Of a stretch of 64,000 bases of DNA, positions 42,694 through 52,233 are shown piece after piece. Both the position numbers and the translations under genes were made by a program. Numbering within the stretch: position 1 is the stretch's first letter; each line of letters opens with the position of its first letter. The notes beneath the pieces were generated by a model that had not been told where the DNA came from, searched no databases, and saw only the letters and a list, made by a program, of their open reading frames with translations. Origin of the DNA: Carboxylicivirga sediminis (GTDB taxonomy: Bacteria; Bacteroidota; Bacteroidia; Bacteroidales; Marinilabiliaceae); the NCBI RefSeq assembly GCF_018156225.1, contig NZ_JAGTAR010000011.1, forward strand, positions 62,001-126,000. The letters are read 5' to 3'.

Positions 42694-45600
42694 ATGAAAA
42701 AAAGTGCAGAAAAAGCCTGTACGGGAGGCTGGTATGCTTCCTGGCTACAAACATTAAGAATTATGAAACTACTGATACTATTTGTATTGGTGGGTACATT
42801 GCAGTTATCAGCCAATGTTTACTCGCAATCAAAAGTGAACCTAAACCTAAAAGATGTTAGCATCAAGCAACTTTTAGAAGAGATAGAAAAGCAAACTGAC
42901 GTAACTTTTATTTACAGCGATTCTAATATTGATGTGAATAAGGGAGTCAGCGTTAAAGCAGAGAATCAGTCATTAGAAGAGCTGTTAGCCACCGTATTCA
43001 GAAACAGCGATGTGCGCTATTCAATGATTGAAAACCATGTGGTTTTATCTGCTTTAGTTAATGATAAAGGTGCTTTTCAGCAACAAACATTAAGGGTAAC
43101 AGGTAAAGTTATTGATATCAATGGAGAACCGCTTCCGGGCGTTAATGTATATGAAAAAGCAAATCCACAGCACGGCGTGATTACCGGTATTGACGGAACC
43201 TATGATATTGAGGTAGATGATGCCAATGATGCCTTGGTTTTCTCATATATTGGCTTTGAGGATCAAGAAATTGTTGTAGGTGCTTCACGTGAAATAAATG
43301 TTACCCTTATTGAAGTAACAACGGGCTTGGACGAGGTGGTTGTTACTGCTTTGGGAATTAAACGTGAAAAAAAGGCTTTAGGATATTCTGTGAGTTCTAT
43401 AAAATCTGATGAACTGGTAAAGAGTGGAGTACCTGTTAATCCCTTAACTTCATTGTATGGTAAGGCAGCTGGGGTGAAGATTTCAGGAACCGCCAATGGC
43501 CCTACCGGAGGTATGATTATTAATATTCGTAACTCTGTTTCATTGACAGAGTCTTCTTCAACTCGTCCTCTTTTTGTGGTTGACGGAATTCCTATTTTTG
43601 ATGAGAACTCTGGAATGAACAGAAATGATCGCGATGGACGAGATAGAGGTACTGGTATTAATGATATTAATGCTGAGGATGTTGAGTCCGTTGAGATATT
43701 AAAAGGAGCTAAAGCATCTGTATTATATGGTCATGCTGGGGCTAATGGGGTTGTATTAATTACTACTAAATCAGGAAAAAGTAAAAAAGGATTTGGAGTA
43801 GAAGTCTCCTCTAGTTATACATGGGACAATACGGCCTTTGTACCCGAATTACAAAATGAATTTGGCACAGGTAACACAATGGCTGTTGAAGGATTAGATC
43901 CTGAACTGACGGACGAGGGTGGATTTAAGTATGAAGATATTGACGGCACTAAAACACCAATATTCTGGGGTACTGGTGGCGCAGCTGGCTGGGGACCTCG
44001 CATGGATGGTCGGCAAATTTTATGGTGGGATGGACAAATGAGACCATACTCTGCTCAACCCGATAATTATGAAGATCTTTTTCGAACAGGACATCTGGCA
44101 ACTAATAGTGTAGCACTTTCTAATGCTGGTGATGTAGGTAACTTTAGATTCTCATATACCAATAGGCAGTATACAAGTACTATTATTGGTGCGGAGCAAA
44201 AAAATCATACTGTAAGTTTTAATGGGAACATTAATATATCAGATAAAATTAAGCTTGGATATATTAGTAATTACTATTACACATTCAATCATAATGCGCC
44301 ATACCGTATGCAAGATGAATTAGTTACATATGGTGTGCATCGTGATATGAAGCCAGAACTGTGGAAGCAAAATGTGCATGATGATACCGGTATTTATTGG
44401 TATTTCAGAGATAAAGAACGTCGTGAGGCAGCAGGTTCTCAAGCAGGTCAAATTGGCGCTAGCTATTTTTGGAATCAAACACAGAATGATTTTGACGAAG
44501 AACGTCATCACTTCATTCAATCGGCCAATTTAGGAATTGAGTTTACAGACTGGCTTTCTCTATCCTTACGTTCAGGGTTTGATATGACTCGTAAACTAGG
44601 TGAAGTTAAGAAGAAAGTGATTCGTCCGTTAGATGAAGATCCAACACAAGGCTATTATTCTGTTTCTGAGAGAAATATATTGAAGCTTACCAATCAGGCT
44701 CTTTTAAATTTTGACAGAAAACTTAATGATGATTTTAGACTATCAGGTTTTATTGGTGGAGTTTATGAATATAGTATGGATCGGCAACTGAAATCTTTGA
44801 CCACAGAATTTCTAATTGAGAATTGGTTTTCATTAGGTAACTCTCGCAAAGATGTTAAATCAGAAGGAAGCGGCGGGCGTACCTCATATACACTATATGG
44901 TTTACTAGGATCTGCACAGGTTGCTTTCCGTGATTATTTATACCTTGAAATACAAGGACGTAATGACTGGTCTAGTATACTACCTCCTGCAAACAATAGC
45001 TATTTCTATCCTGGCGTTAGTATGTCATGGATTGTCAGTGAGGCGCTTGAATTGCCTGAATTTGTGAAATATGCTAAAGTCCGTGCTTCATATGCCGATG
45101 TAGGACGTCCGGGACCTGCCTATTTTGGTAACCTGAATTTTAATGTCAATAGTTACAATGGTATTCCTTACCAAACAGCTTCAAGCGATATGCCTCCAGT
45201 AGACTTTGATAAGGCTATTGCCGAAGGTACTTTTCCAACAGAAAACCTGAAGCCAGAACGTAAGCGTGAAATTGAAATAGGTTTTGAAGCTAATATGTTT
45301 CAGGGTAACCGACTTGGAGTTGACTTTTCATGGTTTAAGGCCAATACTTATGATCAGATTATGGCTTTGGATGTGCCTCGTTCATCAGGTGTTAACCGTA
45401 TAATTACCAATGCTGGTGATGTGCAAAACAATGGTATAGAACTGCAACTAACAGGTAAGCCGATAATGACTAATAATTTTGTGTGGAATGCAACTCTTAA
45501 CCTGGCTAAGTATGATACAAAAATTAAGAAGTTGGCTGAAGGAGTAGAAGTTTTACCTCTATGGGGTGTAACAGGTGCAAGCAGGGAAGCTCGTGTTGGT

Positions 45601-46356
45601 GGCGAATTTGGTGAGTATTACATTAATCCTTGGTTACGCGATGAAGAAGGAAATCTGGTTGTAGGATCAAATGGTGTTTATGAGTTCGATACAGAAAACC
45701 AGGTTAAGGTTGGTAAAGAATTACCTGATGTTATAGGTGGTTTCAATACTAACTTTGGTTACAAAGGCTTCTATCTTGATTTTGATTTTGACTTCCAGTT
45801 TGGTGGTACTTTAATCTCTCAAACTAACATGTATTTGCGAGGTAATGGTACCGGAGTTGAGTCGCTTAAATACCGTGATGAAGCTAGAGGCGGATTACCA
45901 TATTACATCAACAATGGTGGGGATTTAGTTTTACTAGATTCACATTCAGATGCTACTCCAGCAGATTCTAAATATGGCTGGATATTCCATGATGGAGTAA
46001 TTTTAGATGGAGTAAAAGCTGATGGAACACCTAACGATAAGTTGATAAATGCTCAGCAATATTACGAAAGAACTTATTGGCAAGGGTATATGGATATTAC
46101 AGAGGATGTGGTATTTAAGAGTGATTACCTGGCTTTACGTCGTATCACATTTGCTTACGAGGTTCCACGAAAATTCTTGAATAATACTTTCCTGACACGT
46201 GCTCGTTTATCCGTATTCGGAACCAATATAGCTTATTTATATAAGGATATACCAAACGTAACGCCTGAGTCCTTTGCAGGTACTAATGAATTTACTGAGT
46301 ATTCTGGATTGCCAGGAGTGAGAAGTTATGGATTTGAAGTTAAACTAGCTTTCTAA
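42694..46356 (+). CDS. SusC/RagA-type TonB-linked outer-membrane transporter with STN domain
   Basis: A 1220-residue receptor. The signal peptide is preceded by a long basic stretch (MKKSAEKACTGGWYASW...), as is common for signal-transducing SusC proteins. An STN (secretin/TonB short N-terminal) domain covers about residues 45-125 (VSIKQLLEEIEKQTDVTFIYSDS), then a carboxypeptidase-D regulatory-like domain (VTGKVIDINGEPLPGVNVYE, about 130-215), the plug (GLDEVVVTALGIKREKKALGYSV, RPLFVVDGIPI) and a 22-strand barrel ending in SYGFEVKLAF. The ligand is not readable from sequence. Together with the sigma/FecR pair it forms a trans-envelope signalling unit. The SusD gene follows after 10 bases. Confidence 0.96.
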   Translation: MKKSAEKACTGGWYASWLQTLRIMKLLILFVLVGTLQLSANVYSQSKVNLNLKDVSIKQLLEEIEKQTDVTFIYSDSNIDVNKGVSVKAENQSLEELLATVFRNSDVRYSMIENHVVLSALVNDKGAFQQQTLRVTGKVIDINGEPLPGVNVYEKANPQHGVITGIDGTYDIEVDDANDALVFSYIGFEDQEIVVGASREINVTLIEVTTGLDEVVVTALGIKREKKALGYSVSSIKSDELVKSGVPVNPLTSLYGKAAGVKISGTANGPTGGMIINIRNSVSLTESSSTRPLFVVDGIPIFDENSGMNRNDRDGRDRGTGINDINAEDVESVEILKGAKASVLYGHAGANGVVLITTKSGKSKKGFGVEVSSSYTWDNTAFVPELQNEFGTGNTMAVEGLDPELTDEGGFKYEDIDGTKTPIFWGTGGAAGWGPRMDGRQILWWDGQMRPYSAQPDNYEDLFRTGHLATNSVALSNAGDVGNFRFSYTNRQYTSTIIGAEQKNHTVSFNGNINISDKIKLGYISNYYYTFNHNAPYRMQDELVTYGVHRDMKPELWKQNVHDDTGIYWYFRDKERREAAGSQAGQIGASYFWNQTQNDFDEERHHFIQSANLGIEFTDWLSLSLRSGFDMTRKLGEVKKKVIRPLDEDPTQGYYSVSERNILKLTNQALLNFDRKLNDDFRLSGFIGGVYEYSMDRQLKSLTTEFLIENWFSLGNSRKDVKSEGSGGRTSYTLYGLLGSAQVAFRDYLYLEIQGRNDWSSILPPANNSYFYPGVSMSWIVSEALELPEFVKYAKVRASYADVGRPGPAYFGNLNFNVNSYNGIPYQTASSDMPPVDFDKAIAEGTFPTENLKPERKREIEIGFEANMFQGNRLGVDFSWFKANTYDQIMALDVPRSSGVNRIITNAGDVQNNGIELQLTGKPIMTNNFVWNATLNLAKYDTKIKKLAEGVEVLPLWGVTGASREARVGGEFGEYYINPWLRDEEGNLVVGSNGVYEFDTENQVKVGKELPDVIGGFNTNFGYKGFYLDFDFDFQFGGTLISQTNMYLRGNGTGVESLKYRDEARGGLPYYINNGGDLVLLDSHSDATPADSKYGWIFHDGVILDGVKADGTPNDKLINAQQYYERTYWQGYMDITEDVVFKSDYLALRRITFAYEVPRKFLNNTFLTRARLSVFGTNIAYLYKDIPNVTPESFAGTNEFTEYSGLPGVRSYGFEVKLAF

Positions 46357-46366
46357 AAATATTACT

Positions 46367-48112
46367 ATGAAATTATATAAGATACACGACCTGCTTGGTA
46401 AACTACTTTTACTAATGCTGACGGGTCTCGTTATAGGATTATCCTCTTGTCAGGACGAATTGGAAGAAGAGTTTTATAATCCGGATAAAGTAACACAGGC
46501 TGATTTTGCAATGTTATTTACAGGCGCGCTTCAACCAACAGAATTGTTTCGCCTCGAATATGGACCTGGTTATCATCAATGCCGCGCCTTTAATCGTCTT
46601 TTTGGTTTAGGAACATTTCCATATGCCCCATTTAACAATTATGAACCAGGATCATACACACTATGGACAGGTTGGTCGGGTTCAACATTGCGAAATACTC
46701 AGTTCAACAAAACCTATGTGGATTTTAATAAGAACATTCCGGTAATGAACCTGTTGCTAAATAATCTGCCGGAAGAAGAAAAAGCTGATTACGCCATTTA
46801 TGTGCATTGTATTAATATAGTCAAGGCTTATATGTTTCAGCGCCTGACTGATATTTATGATGATGTACCTTTTACAGAAGCCAATGGTGCTTATCAGAAA
46901 AAATTCTGGGCTAAGTATGATAGTCAGGAGTTTATCTATAACGCATTATTAGAATCATTAGATGAGATTCAAACTACCTTGGATGGTTATGAATTAAACA
47001 ACTCCTTGGCTCACCAGAAGTTTCAGGTCCATGATATTTTGAATGATGGAAATGTTGAGCAATGGAGAAAATTTGCCAATTCTTTGCGCCTTAGAATGGC
47101 AATGCGTCTTAGTAATGTTGATGCAAGTAAAGCCCAAGAGATTATAGGTGATATCTTATCTAACAACTTACCACTGGTATCTGAGGCTGATGATTTTATT
47201 GGTCTGGCAGAAACTGATTATGCCCACGTAATGGAATGGTATTGGCCACGAGCAATGACAGAGATGTGGTATAATTTTCATGCACCTCGCTACATGATGC
47301 AAGATATCTTTGGATATGTTTCGCCAGCTACACCTGCTGATCAGGTTGATCCGCGTCTTTATGTTGTATTTCAACCCAATCAGTTTGGCGATTATGTTGG
47401 TTGTGACAGTTGGGGGACAACTCAGTTTGATAAAATTCAAACAGATATGGAGGCGCTAGGTTATGAGCAGGATCGGATAGATAATGCTAAGGACTGGGCC
47501 TATGATGATCATAGAGAACCATACTTCTCATTCTATAATAAAAAGACCTACTTTAACTTTGATATGGAGTATCCGGCATTTACTGCTACCGAAACACATT
47601 TATTATTGGCTGAAGCTGCAATAAGGTATCCAGGTGTTGCAGGAAGTATTGATGCCTCTCAGGCTTATCGGAAAGCGATAGCGGAATCAATTGATTGGTA
47701 TTATATGGTTAATGGAGGTAATACGTTCGATGATGCCTCTTCTCCTGCTATCCCAGTGGCTATTATGGATGGAACGCAGCCTTCAAAGCCTGATGCTGCG
47801 GCTATTGATGCATTTCTGGATAATAAGGTTGCTGCCTTCAATGCAATGAGTGATGATGAAAAAATAAAAGAAATTTTTTATCAGAAAATGGCTCACTTGA
47901 ATGTACTTAACTATTGGGAGATATGGAGTGAAGCTCGTCGCTTGCAGAAGGACTATGGTATTTTAACGCCTACCTCAAATATTTTCGTTTGGATGGAGCG
48001 TTTCTATTATCCTTCAAGTGAAGAGACCACTAACCCGGATAACTTTGCTGCTGTAGCCCATAAGAACGATCATGATACACCTGTATGGTGGACCGGAAGG
48101 ACCAAAAACTAG
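46367..48112 (+). CDS. SusD/RagB-type nutrient-binding lipoprotein (SusD-like 2 type)
   Basis: Surface lipoprotein of 581 residues (LIGLSSC, Cys28 by count of the signal peptide). Features are helical TPR-like segments (IYVHCINIVKAYMFQRLTDIYDDVPFTEA, SLRLRMAMRLSNVDASKAQEII) and a C-terminal MAHLNVLNYWEIWSEARRL, which is the SusD_RagB/SusD-like 2 pattern. It pairs with the SusC protein and delivers substrate to the transporter. The neighbours do not include a glycoside hydrolase of known family, except the DUF4838 protein downstream. A protein or peptide ligand is therefore as possible as a glycan. Confidence 0.94.
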   Translation: MKLYKIHDLLGKLLLLMLTGLVIGLSSCQDELEEEFYNPDKVTQADFAMLFTGALQPTELFRLEYGPGYHQCRAFNRLFGLGTFPYAPFNNYEPGSYTLWTGWSGSTLRNTQFNKTYVDFNKNIPVMNLLLNNLPEEEKADYAIYVHCINIVKAYMFQRLTDIYDDVPFTEANGAYQKKFWAKYDSQEFIYNALLESLDEIQTTLDGYELNNSLAHQKFQVHDILNDGNVEQWRKFANSLRLRMAMRLSNVDASKAQEIIGDILSNNLPLVSEADDFIGLAETDYAHVMEWYWPRAMTEMWYNFHAPRYMMQDIFGYVSPATPADQVDPRLYVVFQPNQFGDYVGCDSWGTTQFDKIQTDMEALGYEQDRIDNAKDWAYDDHREPYFSFYNKKTYFNFDMEYPAFTATETHLLLAEAAIRYPGVAGSIDASQAYRKAIAESIDWYYMVNGGNTFDDASSPAIPVAIMDGTQPSKPDAAAIDAFLDNKVAAFNAMSDDEKIKEIFYQKMAHLNVLNYWEIWSEARRLQKDYGILTPTSNIFVWMERFYYPSSEETTNPDNFAAVAHKNDHDTPVWWTGRTKN

Positions 48113-48136
48113 TTGTATAGTTAATTTCAATAATTT

Positions 48137-48164
48137 GGGGAGTCAATATTTGGCTCCCTTTTTT
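48137..48164 (+). terminator. Terminator after the SusD gene
   Basis: Seven-pair stem GGGAGTC / GGCTCCC (one G-U) followed by TTTTTT. It separates the sigma/FecR/SusC/SusD unit from the transporter gene that follows. Confidence 0.8.
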
Positions 48165-48231
48165 GTTTCAAAACCACCTGTTAGGTACACTTGATTAACA
48201 ATCATTAAAGTTCTATTCTAATAGCTTATGT

Positions 48232-48239
48232 TATTTTTG
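48232..48239 (+). promoter_or_regulatory. -7 box of the BASS-type transporter promoter
   Basis: TATTTTTG, exact TAnnTTTG match, 20 bases before the ATG. The leader is short. Confidence 0.5.
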
Positions 48240-48259
48240 CAAAAAAAAATACGGTCGTA

Positions 48260-49228
48260 ATGCTTAAAAAAATAGATCCATTTATAGTTGGCTTAATACT
48301 TATGCTGGTATCGGCCTGGTTATTTCCGCAGTTAGGTACCTATGATGGGCCTGGAAACCTGGAGCAGATTACCGACATTGGCATTACGCTCATCTTCTTT
48401 TTTTATGGGCTGAAGCTGAGTCCGCAGCAGTTTAAGAGTGGTTTAAGTAATTACCGGCTGCATATACTTATTCAATTAGCTACGTTTGTGTTGTTTCCCT
48501 TATTACTTATCGTATTTAAACCGTTTATTAACACCGATGAGCAGCAAATGCTTTGGCTGGCCATGTTTTTCCTGGCGGCTTTGCCATCCACCGTATCTTC
48601 ATCGGTGGTGATGGTGGTGCTGGCCAAAGGCAATATTGCCGGTGCCATATTTAATGCCAGTATTTCAGGATTGATAGGTATTGTTTTAACCCCTTTATGG
48701 ATGGGTTTATTCTGGCAGGTGGAAGGAGCCGCTTTTGATTTCTCCGACATCACCACAAGCCTTGTTTTACAAATACTTCTGCCTGTTGTTGCGGGTTTAC
48801 TACTGCACCATTCCCTGGGCGGATACGTCAAGAAATATCTGAGAGCCCTGGCCTGGTTTGATAAGATGATTATCCTGCTGATTGTGTATAACAGTTTTAG
48901 CAAGTCGTTTACCACAGGCTTGTTTGAAACCATTAGCTTTATTGATATGGTGCTTATTAGCATAGCTACCATTGTGCTGTTTGCCTTGGTTTATGGGATA
49001 ATCCATTTATTTACCCTTTGGTTTGGCTTTAATCGTGAAGACCGCATCGCCGCCTTGTTTTGCGGGTCAAAAAAGTCACTCGTGCATGGAACTGTTTTTT
49101 CAAAGGTCTTATTTGAGAATGTGGCCAGCCAGGGACTATTTCTGGTGCCTATCATGCTGTATCACTCGTTTCAGCTAATTATTGTCAGTTTTATTGCACA
49201 GCGTATGGGGCGTCAGGTAAAAGACTAA
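48260..49228 (+). CDS. Bile acid:sodium symporter family (SBF-like) transporter
   Basis: A 322-residue membrane protein with about ten hydrophobic segments (VGLILMLVSAWLFP, IGITLIFFFYGLKLSP, LQILLPVVAGLLLHH, LISIATIVLFALVYGII and others). The pattern GLKLSPQQF, LPSTVSSSVVMVVLAKGN and FCGSKKSLVHGTVFSKVLF is that of the YfeH/SBF-like branch of the BASS family. The usual substrates in BASS are bile acids, pyruvate or other organic anions with Na+; none can be assigned here. It has its own promoter and is between the SusCD operon and the DUF4838 gene. Confidence 0.9.
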   Translation: MLKKIDPFIVGLILMLVSAWLFPQLGTYDGPGNLEQITDIGITLIFFFYGLKLSPQQFKSGLSNYRLHILIQLATFVLFPLLLIVFKPFINTDEQQMLWLAMFFLAALPSTVSSSVVMVVLAKGNIAGAIFNASISGLIGIVLTPLWMGLFWQVEGAAFDFSDITTSLVLQILLPVVAGLLLHHSLGGYVKKYLRALAWFDKMIILLIVYNSFSKSFTTGLFETISFIDMVLISIATIVLFALVYGIIHLFTLWFGFNREDRIAALFCGSKKSLVHGTVFSKVLFENVASQGLFLVPIMLYHSFQLIIVSFIAQRMGRQVKD

Positions 49229-49305
49229 TTTACATACAGCTCATAGTTAAACATGATTGAGCATCTATTGAACATACCTGTCCGTTAGTTGCTTAAGAAT
49301 GTTGA

Positions 49306-49313
49306 TATATTTG
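49306..49313 (+). promoter_or_regulatory. -7 box of the DUF4838 gene promoter
   Basis: TATATTTG, exact TAnnTTTG match, 63 bases before the ATG. Confidence 0.5.
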
Positions 49314-49376
49314 GGAGAGTAATCTAAACAGTAATATGCCTTTCTATGAGAAGGCGCAACCCAAATAAAATCAGCT

Positions 49377-51563
49377 ATGAAACAAAGTTTATTTCTTTTA
49401 CTATTAATGATTGGTTGCTACTCATGCCAGCAATCATCCATCACCATAACAAAAAACGGACGCTCAGATTACCATATAGAAATTGCTGCTGATGCATCGG
49501 TCAATGAAAAGGAAGCGGCAAAGGTATTGCAGCAATATATTCAATTGTCAACGGGAGTCGAATTAGAAGTTAAGACTGGCTATTCAGATGATAAAAAAAC
49601 TATCCAGCTGATTGTTAATGAGCAGCCTGAGCCTGCTGTCAGGTATTATAACAAGGCTCATAAACTAGTTATTGAAGGAAGTAATGGTTACCTGCTTTCT
49701 GCTGTTTATGAGTTTCTGGAGCGCGAAATGGCTTGCCGGTTTTGGGCTCCTGATGCAGAGACAATTCCTCAAATTGATAAACTAACGCTGCCAGTGGGGG
49801 AAAGCTATCTCTACTCGCCACCAGTTCATGTGCGCACGGTACATTCCAAATTGTTTTACGAACATCCTGAATTTGCCGATAAACAAAGAGTTACCTACGA
49901 GGCTTTTCCTATGTATGCGCCAGAAGCGCGGGTGCATACTTTTCATCGCTTTTTGCCTGCCGACCAATATTTTGATAAGCATCCTGAATATTATGCGTTA
50001 GTAAATAGGAAAAGACGCCCTACACAGCTTTGCTTGAGTAATCCGGATGTTCTTCGCTTAGTCACAGAGGCTGTAGAAGCTACCTTTGCCAGTCATCCTG
50101 AAGCTTCGGTTGTGTCAGTTAGCCAGGATGATAATACGCAGTACTGCCAGTGTGAGGATTGTGAGGCTATCCACCAGGAGGAAGGCAGTCCTTCTGGTTC
50201 CATGATTCGTTTTGTGAATGCAGTAGCACAAAACTTCCCCGATAAACAAATCTCAACATTGGCCTATCAGTATACTCGCAAAGCATGCAAAACCAAGCCT
50301 CTAGACAATGTGCTGATAACGCTTTGTTCTATTGAATGTGATCGCAGTGCCTCTATTGAAGATAAATGCTCTGATTTTGCGGTTGATCTGCAAGCCTGGA
50401 AAAATCTGACAGAGAATATTCGTATTTGGGACTATACCACACAGTTTACCAACTTCCTGGCTCCGTTCCCCAATATTTATACCCTTGCACCCAATATCCG
50501 TTTTTTTGCTGATAACAACGCCAAATGGATTTTTGAGCAGCACAGTCATAATCCCAGTGAACTATTTGAGCTGCGCTCATACCTGCTAGCTCGTTTGCTA
50601 TGGAATCCGGAAAGGAATACCGATGTGTTGATCCGTGAATTTTGCGATGGGTACTATGGAGAGGCAGGACCGAAGGTGGTAGAATATATAACAGACATAC
50701 ATAAAGCACTGGAAAGCCATCCTGACTTTTTTCTGTTTCTTTATGGAGGCCCATCGCAGGCCTTTGATTCATTTCTAAATAAGGAAGCTCTTGCTGGTTA
50801 CAACCTTTGTTTTGACGAAGCCGAAGCCCAGGTTACTGATAATGCAGAACTATTAAAGCGGGTTCGAAGAGCTCGATTGGGCGTACGTTATGCAACTCTT
50901 GAAGCCTGTCGGGCAAATTTATCAGAAACCTATTCGCTAAAAAATACAGACTTTGTCAGGAAGGAGCTGGCAGCTTTTGAGCAAAGTTGCTATGACGGGC
51001 ATATTACCATGATGAACGAGACGCGTTTTATGGTGACCGATTATCTGGACTTGTATGAGAGAAATCTTGATAGAGTAACAATTAATAATTTAGCATCAGA
51101 GAAAGCAGTGACCTTGTTAACCAAACCACATAAATATGCCAATGAGAATCCACAAACACTGACAGATAATGCTTATGGAGGAGGTAGTTTTTATGCTAAC
51201 TGGTTGGGCTTTGAAGGTAACGACATGGTGGCAGTTGTCGACTTGGGCGAAGTACAAACCTTTGAGAACATATCAACTGGCTTTTTACAAGTGATCAATC
51301 ACGTGGTATTTTTCCCTACAGAAGTCAACTACTCAGTATCGCTTGATGGAGAAAACTACACCAAGGTTGGAAGAATACTCAATGAACGACCTTTGCAGAA
51401 GGATAGCAAAATAAATGACACGCAGCTATTTGCCCTAGAGTTACCTCAAACAGATGCACGATTTGTGAAGATTGAAGCAAAAAACATGAAAACGCCTCCT
51501 GTGTGGCACCACGCAGTGGGATTGCCATCGTGGATTTTTGCCGATGAGGTGCAGGTCTATTGA
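49377..51563 (+). CDS. DUF4838 lipoprotein with C-terminal discoidin-like domain (candidate glycoside hydrolase)
   Basis: Exported lipoprotein of 728 residues (LMIGC, Cys14; a second Cys at 17). An N-terminal alpha-glucuronidase-like domain (about 25-125; ITITKNGRSDYHIEIAADASVNEKEAA) is followed by DUF4838 (about 190-455) with a Cys pair in YCQCEDCEAIHQEEG, SGSMIRFVNAVAQ and a run of aromatic and acidic residues. The C-terminal part (about 570-728) is F5/8 type C/CBM32-like (MVAVVDLGEVQTFENISTGFLQ, ARFVKIEAKN). DUF4838 proteins are thought to be glycosidases, but no reaction is proven to my knowledge. A polysaccharide-related role fits the nearby SusCD pair, though it has its own promoter and is separated by the BASS gene. 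Confidence 0.85.
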   Translation: MKQSLFLLLLMIGCYSCQQSSITITKNGRSDYHIEIAADASVNEKEAAKVLQQYIQLSTGVELEVKTGYSDDKKTIQLIVNEQPEPAVRYYNKAHKLVIEGSNGYLLSAVYEFLEREMACRFWAPDAETIPQIDKLTLPVGESYLYSPPVHVRTVHSKLFYEHPEFADKQRVTYEAFPMYAPEARVHTFHRFLPADQYFDKHPEYYALVNRKRRPTQLCLSNPDVLRLVTEAVEATFASHPEASVVSVSQDDNTQYCQCEDCEAIHQEEGSPSGSMIRFVNAVAQNFPDKQISTLAYQYTRKACKTKPLDNVLITLCSIECDRSASIEDKCSDFAVDLQAWKNLTENIRIWDYTTQFTNFLAPFPNIYTLAPNIRFFADNNAKWIFEQHSHNPSELFELRSYLLARLLWNPERNTDVLIREFCDGYYGEAGPKVVEYITDIHKALESHPDFFLFLYGGPSQAFDSFLNKEALAGYNLCFDEAEAQVTDNAELLKRVRRARLGVRYATLEACRANLSETYSLKNTDFVRKELAAFEQSCYDGHITMMNETRFMVTDYLDLYERNLDRVTINNLASEKAVTLLTKPHKYANENPQTLTDNAYGGGSFYANWLGFEGNDMVAVVDLGEVQTFENISTGFLQVINHVVFFPTEVNYSVSLDGENYTKVGRILNERPLQKDSKINDTQLFALELPQTDARFVKIEAKNMKTPPVWHHAVGLPSWIFADEVQVY

Positions 51564-51620
51564 CAATCAATTGAGACTGGCTGTAATTTTTAGTATCATT
51601 GCAGCCAATTCAATTGTTAC

Positions 51621-52064
51621 ATGGAGGAAATTGCGAAATATTTTGCCGTCTATCTAACAGGCGCTACAGGCATTTATAAAGGTATTCCGGTGGGCATTGC
51701 TTTGGGTTTAAAGCCCTTGCTTATCGCTTCTTTAGTGGCATTGGGAGCCATGTCATCCGCACTTTTGGTGTATTTCTCGGGAGAGCCTTTTCGCAGGTGG
51801 CTACTGAAAAAGTACGGCAATAAAACTTTTGAGCATAAGAAAGCCAAGTTTGCAAAGTGGATGGATAAGTATGGAGTACCTGGCCTCGGTTTAATGGTAA
51901 CGGGATTGCTTGGTCCTTTTATCGCTTTAATAATTGGCATGGCTTTGCTCGATGATACACGAAAGTTTCTGTTATACCTGCTGGCTGGTATTGTGCTGTG
52001 GTCATTTGGCCTCACTTACCTGACAGAGCCTGTTGTGCAGCTGGTTAAAGGGTGGCTCAATTAG
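51621..52064 (+). CDS. Small multidrug-export family membrane protein
   Basis: A 147-residue protein with about four hydrophobic segments. Blocks such as ALGAMSSALLVYFSGEPFRRWLLKKYG, KWMDKYGVPGLGLMVTGLLGPFIALIIGMALLDD and LLAGIVLWSFGLTYL match the Sm_multidrug_ex family (YuiD/YqaA-like). The family name is historical, and the substrate is unknown. It is monocistronic. Confidence 0.8.
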   Translation: MEEIAKYFAVYLTGATGIYKGIPVGIALGLKPLLIASLVALGAMSSALLVYFSGEPFRRWLLKKYGNKTFEHKKAKFAKWMDKYGVPGLGLMVTGLLGPFIALIIGMALLDDTRKFLLYLLAGIVLWSFGLTYLTEPVVQLVKGWLN

Positions 52065-52130
52065 CCTGACGATTAAAACACCAAATTGGAAGATTAGTTT
52101 TTAATAATTAGAGGTATCATATTAGTTTTA

Positions 52131-52200
52131 AACCTTTGTCCTTAGCGTCTTAGTGGTAGATTATTAATGCAATTTAATCACAAAGTAACGAAGAATAGTA
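52131..52200. repeat. Degenerate inverted-repeat element between the small membrane protein and porE
   Basis: CCTTTGTCCTTAGCGTCTTAG on one side and ATCACAAAGTAACGAAGAATAG on the other are loosely complementary. Sequences of the type 'CTTTGTG...CTTAGTG' and 'CACAAAG...CGAAG' are a frequent intergenic repeat in this phylum. Only one copy is seen here. Confidence 0.3.
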
Positions 52201-52233
52201 GTTAAGTTATCTTATCTGGCTAACAGATTTCTT

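Noticed and set aside
48472-48972. 166-residue - strand frame inside the BASS transporter
   Set aside because: Antisense shadow; no family match and no promoter.
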